Origin: Xanthomonas cassavae CFBP 4642
GTDB taxonomy: Bacteria > Pseudomonadota > Gammaproteobacteria > Xanthomonadales > Xanthomonadaceae
Length of the DNA stretch: 59,220 nucleotides
Assembly: GCF_000454545.1 (NCBI RefSeq)
Contig: NZ_CM002139.1
Location: 1,636,880-1,696,099, forward strand
Direction: 5' to 3'
Made by a program: the position numbers and the translations under genes. This document shows positions 55,637-59,220 of this stretch, one piece after another. Each line of letters begins with the position of its first letter. Positions within the stretch are counted from its first letter, which is position 1. The notes under the pieces are model-generated. The model was not told the DNA's origin. It saw only the letters and a program-made list of their open reading frames with translations, and did no database searches.

Positions 55637-56206
55637 GGGTGCCTGCACGGGAGCGGCGAATCTGCGTTCGTGACCTGTGCTGTGAATCCACCTGACGCAT
55701 GCGTGCGCGGATTCCAATGACGCCACACACGCCGCGTCACGCGCCACAGATTTGAGCGCACCTTCACGTCATGGCCGATGAGGCGGGTATCGATGCACGC
55801 GGTGCCATGCATGACGACGTGGCGGCACACGCCACCTGCACGACTCCGACGCGGCGCGGTGTCTGCAACACAGGTGAGGATCGACGCAGCCAATCGCGTG
55901 GCGGACGCAATCAGGTCTATGTGCAGCGATCCGCATGACGACGCGGGATCGCCCAGTTGTCCGTGAATGCGGCTTGTGCTCGTTTTGCACGCGCCTTCGG
56001 AACGCGCTCTTCTCAGTAGGACTGTGCGCTGGTTCTCGTTGGAGAGCTGCTGGAATCGCATCCATGTATCGGTAAACATCACAGAAACATAATTTTCCGT
56101 TACAACAACTTGCATTCTGTACAGTTACACGCGTCCTAATGGCGTCCCGGGGACAGGGGCCCGGTGTTTCACATCCGTAACTTTCATGTCTTAGGAGAGA
56201 AAGACG
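55637..56206. other. 570-bp region upstream of the metalloprotease gene
   Basis: No gene is supported. From about 56070 to 56130 it is markedly less GC-rich (ACATAATTTTCCGTTACAAC), as expected for a promoter. TTGCAT at 56110 is a possible -35 with a poor -10. AGGAGAG precedes the next ATG. Confidence 0.5.
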
Positions 56207-57460
56207 ATGAAGTCGAAGTCGATGTGCACCACGGTCGGTCTGATTGCCATGTGTCTGGCCGGCTCGGCCGCCGCTGCCGGCAAGCCGTTGTATCAAACCG
56301 GCCCTGCGCTGAGCCGCAGTGCCACCGCCACCGCTGCAGCCGAACCTTCGCTGCAACGCCTGTTGAGCGCTCCGTCCACTGCCAATGCGCAGGTGGTCCA
56401 GCTCGATGCAGGTGCGGTGACCGCCGGCGAAAAATTGCTGGAGTTGCAGCTGGACGGCCAGACCATCACTGCGACGCAGGCCAAGGTGGATGCATTGGAG
56501 GGCGGCGACAGCGTCTGGTACGGCAATCTCGGCCCGCGTGCCGGCACGCGCGCGCGCACGCTGTCGGGCGTGGACCCGATGAACTCGGCCATCCTGGCGC
56601 GCAGCGGCGACACCGTGACCGGCACGATTCGCTATGCCGGCAAGCTCTATCGCCTGCGTCCGCTTGCCGATGGCCGCCACGTGCTGGTGCAGGTCGACGA
56701 GCAGCGCATGCCGCAGGAGCATCCGGCCGAGTACAGCCTGTTGCCCAAGTTCGACATGCCGGGCGACGGGCGCGTGACCATCGCTGCTGCCTCATCCGGC
56801 AGCCCGGCCACCATCCGCGTACTGGTCGTGGCCACCAACAAGGCCGTGACCGCGTATGGCGGCAACATGCAATCGCTGGTGCAGCTGGCGGTGGCCGAAG
56901 CCAACCAGGGTTACATCAACAGCAACGTCGGCATCACCTTGCAGCTGGCGCGTTACGAGACCACCAGCTACACCGAAACCGGCAACTTCACCACCGACCT
57001 GCAGCGCTTCCGGGTGACCAACGACGGTTACATGGACAGCATCCACACCAGCCGTAATACCTACACCGCGGACGTGGGCGTGATCGTGCTGGACAACAGC
57101 AGTTACTGCGGCCTGGCCTCGGGCATTGGGTCGAATGCGGCCAGTGCATTCGCCTCGGTGTACTGGGATTGCGCGACCGGCTACTACAGTTTCGCGCATG
57201 AAATCGGCCACCTGCAGAGCGCGCGTCACGATGCCACGAACGACCCGAGCACATCGCCGTATGCCTACGGTCACGGGTATCGCTACGGCAACAGCTGGCG
57301 CACCATCATGGCCTACGACTGCACCAGTGGTTGCCCGCGCTTGAACTACTGGTCCAATCCCAACATCAGCTACAACGGCGTGCCGATGGGCAATGCCAGT
57401 ACCGCCGACAACCAGCGCGTGCTGGTCAACACCAAGGCCACGATCGCCGGCTTCCGCTGA
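56207..57460 (+). CDS. Secreted zinc metalloprotease (metzincin)
   Basis: 417 residues with a Sec signal (TTVGLIAMCLAGSAAAA). A propeptide-like region of about 170 residues precedes the protease domain. HEIGHLQSARHD (His331, Glu332, His335, His341) is the extended zinc site. IMAYD is the Met-turn. The arrangement suits the M12B/reprolysin-like bacterial proteases exported by the type II system. The substrate is unknown. AGGAGAG lies 9 bp before the ATG. In a plant pathogen it could be a virulence-related exoprotease, which is inference. Confidence 0.9.
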   Translation: MKSKSMCTTVGLIAMCLAGSAAAAGKPLYQTGPALSRSATATAAAEPSLQRLLSAPSTANAQVVQLDAGAVTAGEKLLELQLDGQTITATQAKVDALEGGDSVWYGNLGPRAGTRARTLSGVDPMNSAILARSGDTVTGTIRYAGKLYRLRPLADGRHVLVQVDEQRMPQEHPAEYSLLPKFDMPGDGRVTIAAASSGSPATIRVLVVATNKAVTAYGGNMQSLVQLAVAEANQGYINSNVGITLQLARYETTSYTETGNFTTDLQRFRVTNDGYMDSIHTSRNTYTADVGVIVLDNSSYCGLASGIGSNAASAFASVYWDCATGYYSFAHEIGHLQSARHDATNDPSTSPYAYGHGYRYGNSWRTIMAYDCTSGCPRLNYWSNPNISYNGVPMGNASTADNQRVLVNTKATIAGFR

Positions 57461-57476
57461 CGCCGTGCCTGCCGTT

Positions 57477-57509
57477 CCTGCCCCGGCACCGGTCAGGTGC
57501 CGGGGCAGG
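57477..57509 (+). terminator. Strong hairpin after the metalloprotease gene
   Basis: A perfect 14-bp stem (57477-57490 with 57496-57509) has a 5-base loop GGTCA, 16 bp after the stop. No T-run follows, so it may be a Rho-linked end or an mRNA 3' stabiliser. Confidence 0.6.
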
Positions 57510-57592
57510 AGCGCTACTCCCGCACACGATGATCGCGCAGACTAGAGACACCGCCGGTACCCGCCGGCCACGTCCTGTCCAGCGGAGTCCTC

Positions 57593-58012
57593 ATGTCCAC
57601 GTTCTTGCGTTATGCCCTCGCGTGCCTGGTCGCGCTGGCCATCATCGGCTGCCGGCAGCAACCGGCCGAGCCCGCCGTCAGCACGCCCACGCCTGCCGCG
57701 GCAACCTCGGCAGTAGTGACCGGCAACGATGCCGAGGCCCGCGCACTGCATGTGCTCCAAGCGCAGCTGCAGCGCGATCATGCGTATCCGGACAACTGCA
57801 TCAGCATCCTTACCGAAGCCGGCGATACACCTGCCGCTGATGCATTTGAATTTGCCGTCCACGAACGCCACGGCAATGGCTGCCCCGGTGACCCGCAGAC
57901 CAGCCCGGTGCGCGACCGCTTCCGCGTGCAGGCCGATGGCACGGTGTTATGGTACGACGTGGTCAACGCCGATTTCGTCGACTATGCCGAGCGCGCGCGC
58001 AGCTTGCAGTAG
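57593..58012 (+). CDS. Small lipoprotein, family not recognised
   Basis: 139 residues. The N-terminus MSTFLRYALACLVALAIIGCRQQP has a hydrophobic stretch and a Cys20 that fits a lipobox (AIIGC). A Pro/Ala linker follows, then a domain with two further cysteines (DNCIS and GNGCPGD), probably paired. The function is unknown. GGAGTC lies before the ATG. It may be independent of the protease because a hairpin separates them. Confidence 0.72.
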   Translation: MSTFLRYALACLVALAIIGCRQQPAEPAVSTPTPAAATSAVVTGNDAEARALHVLQAQLQRDHAYPDNCISILTEAGDTPAADAFEFAVHERHGNGCPGDPQTSPVRDRFRVQADGTVLWYDVVNADFVDYAERARSLQ

Positions 58013-58135
58013 GGCCTGCGCTTCACCACAGGCGTCTTCAATACCGGCAGGTGCCGACTCCCGGCCGCAGCGCGAAGGTAGTGCTCGCTGGTACGTGAGC
58101 GGCGGGTTGGCCGCTCGCAACACACTGGCGGCGCA

Positions 58136-58879
58136 CTACAGTGGCAGCTGTTCCAGCGCGACGCCGTCGGCATCCACGCGCAGCACCGAGCCTTGTTCGT
58201 ACCAGTCGCCCAGCACGATGCGCGTGCAGGTGCGGTCGCCGGCCTGCATGGTATGGATGGCGGGGCGGTGGGTATGCCCATGGATCAGGCGATCCACACC
58301 GTAACGCACAAAGGTGGTCTCCACTTCGGACGGCGAGACATCGGTGACGGTTTCCAGTTGCGCCTGATCGCCTTGCTGGAGTTCGGCGTAGCGGGCCTGG
58401 CTTGCGGCACGTGCCTGCTGCGCAAACGCCACGCGCGCGGCCAGCGGCTGCGACAGGAATTGCGCCTGAAACACCGGGTCGCGCGTCTGCGCGCGGAAGG
58501 CCTGGTACGCGGTGTCGTCTGTGCACAGCAGGTCGCCGTGCATCAGCAGGGTGGTGTGCCCGTACAGGTCGATCACCGTGGGGTCGGGCAGGATGCGGAA
58601 ACCCGCACGCCGCGCATAGTGTTCGCCGACCAGGAAGTCGCGGTTGCCGGCCATGAAGAACACCGGCACGCCCGCATCGGCCACCGCATGCAGCGCCAGG
58701 GCGACCGCGTCGGCCGCGGTCGACGGGGTGTCGTCGCCGATCCAGGCTTCGAACAGATCGCCAAGGATGTACAGCGCATCGCTGCCGGGGACCTGCATGC
58801 GCAGGAACTCCAGGAACAGCTCGGTGATCGCCGGCCGCGCCGGATCCAGATGCAGATCGGAAATGAACAGGGTCGTCAT
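58136..58879 (-). CDS. lpxH: UDP-2,3-diacylglucosamine pyrophosphohydrolase
   Basis: 247 residues, a calcineurin-like di-manganese enzyme that makes lipid X in lipid A synthesis at the inner membrane. Metal motifs are DLHLDP (8-13), [11 protein letters not shown] (40-50), GNRDF, MHGDLL and HGHTHRP. The gene stands alone on the minus strand and converges on the lipoprotein gene. Confidence 0.95.
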   Translation of the reverse strand: MTTLFISDLHLDPARPAITELFLEFLRMQVPGSDALYILGDLFEAWIGDDTPSTAADAVALALHAVADAGVPVFFMAGNRDFLVGEHYARRAGFRILPDPTVIDLYGHTTLLMHGDLLCTDDTAYQAFRAQTRDPVFQAQFLSQPLAARVAFAQQARAASQARYAELQQGDQAQLETVTDVSPSEVETTFVRYGVDRLIHGHTHRPAIHTMQAGDRTCTRIVLGDWYEQGSVLRVDADGVALEQLPL

Positions 58880-58907
58880 TGCGTCATTGTACGGTGGGAA
58901 CGCGGAC

Positions 58908-58927
58908 GGGAATCGGGAATCGGGAAT
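58908..58927. repeat. GGGAATC heptamer tract, inverse of the 40.8-kb tract
   Basis: Two GGGAATC units and one GGGAATT lie just upstream of lpxH on the non-coding side. It is the reverse complement of the GATTCCC tract at 40805-40839, so it is a second, shorter member of the same repeat family. Confidence 0.85.
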
Positions 58928-59125
58928 TGGTGAGGCGTGCGGCGGTATGGCCCCTCAACATCTGTTGTCCGAGCAATGCGCGTCTTTCGGTACCAGTAGC
59001 CGGTGACTGCCATCCGGTTAGCCTGCCGGCCAGGCTCCAAATACGCCGGATATGCGTCCGGTTTAAAGGGTTTTTTCAGCTGACCGCAGCAGCAAGCCCC
59101 TCTCCTACGGGAGAGCAACTGTCTT

Positions 59126-59157
59126 GATCAACTGGCGGCGGCAGCCGCCAGTTGATC
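59126..59157. repeat. Perfect 14-bp inverted repeat at the end of the IS110 transposase gene
   Basis: GATCAACTGGCGGC (59126-59139) and GCCGCCAGTTGATC (59144-59157) surround GGCA. The transposase stop codon lies inside the left arm. The structure could be a transcription terminator or an element-end feature. Confidence 0.85.
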
Positions 59158-59220
59158 CCGCATTTTGGCGTTGAGGATGACCAGCAACTTGCGTATGGCC
59201 GCCACCAGGGCCACTTTGCC
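59128..59220 (-). mobile_element. IS110-family transposase, C-terminal end (partial, runs off the window)
   Basis: Read on the minus strand, the last 30 codons encode GKVALVAAIRKLLVILNAKM and then RDQLAAAAAS before TGA. This matches the C-terminal pattern of IS110-type DEDD/serine recombinases (KVALVAxxRKLLxILNA). The catalytic part is outside the window. The element boundary lies between about 58930 and 59127 but could not be fixed, because IS110 elements lack terminal inverted repeats. Confidence 0.78.

Noticed and set aside
58879..59127. Small open frames between lpxH and the IS110 end
   Set aside because: They overlap the heptamer tract and lack starts, signal peptides or known motifs.

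Overview
The window is a GC-rich gammaproteobacterial chromosome segment, most likely Xanthomonas. This rests on the protein sequences, the gene order, GATTCCC heptamer tracts and palindromic short repeats typical of that genus. The assignment was made by reading, without a database search. The window is almost fully coding, and I recognise no tRNA, rRNA or CRISPR.

Positions 1-14840 hold the end of tuf and then the S10, spc and alpha ribosomal clusters on the plus strand: rpsJ-rplC-rplD-rplW-rplB-rpsS-rplV-rpsC-rplP-rpmC-rpsQ, rplN-rplX-rplE-rpsN-rpsH-rplF-rplR-rpsE-rpmD-rplO-secY, and rpsM-rpsK-rpsD-rpoA-rplQ. Good sigma-70-like promoters precede rpsJ (two) and rpsM (one). rpmJ is not in its classical place after secY. 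Three spc spacers (rpsN-rpsH, rplF-rplR, rplR-rpsE) are unusually long and full of hairpins.

Positions 14841-34960 hold housekeeping and envelope genes: dsbB, a class II DAHP synthase, an MscS-type channel, an amidase lipoprotein, a DUF2127 membrane protein, typA, a cyclophilin, mdh, a beta-class GST, a CLC channel with CBS domains, a SleB-type wall hydrolase, fadH, an MDR oxidoreductase, an OmpA-family porin, a small secreted protein and an RsuA-family pseudouridine synthase.

Positions 34890-42930 carry the two enzymes of threonine-to-glycine conversion, kbl and tdh. They are separated by a complete sulfate ABC importer (sbp-cysU-cysW-cysA) and a TorF-like outer-membrane protein.

Positions 43130-49233 are the most interesting part. 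A TonB-dependent receptor and a Tat-exported phospholipase C are divergently transcribed from a gap with a well-formed PHO box and a correctly spaced -10, which suggests a phosphate-starvation module. A decayed S46 dipeptidyl-peptidase relic lies downstream, followed by a histidine phosphatase. A 61-bp tandem repeat with a CCCGCATGCGGG palindrome lies between tdh and the receptor gene.

Positions 49700-59220 contain the conserved folC-dedD-cvpA-purF cluster, a DUF455 ferritin-like protein, a secreted metzincin protease, a small lipoprotein and lpxH. At the right edge is the 3' end of an IS110-family transposase, whose stop codon lies inside a perfect 14-bp inverted repeat.
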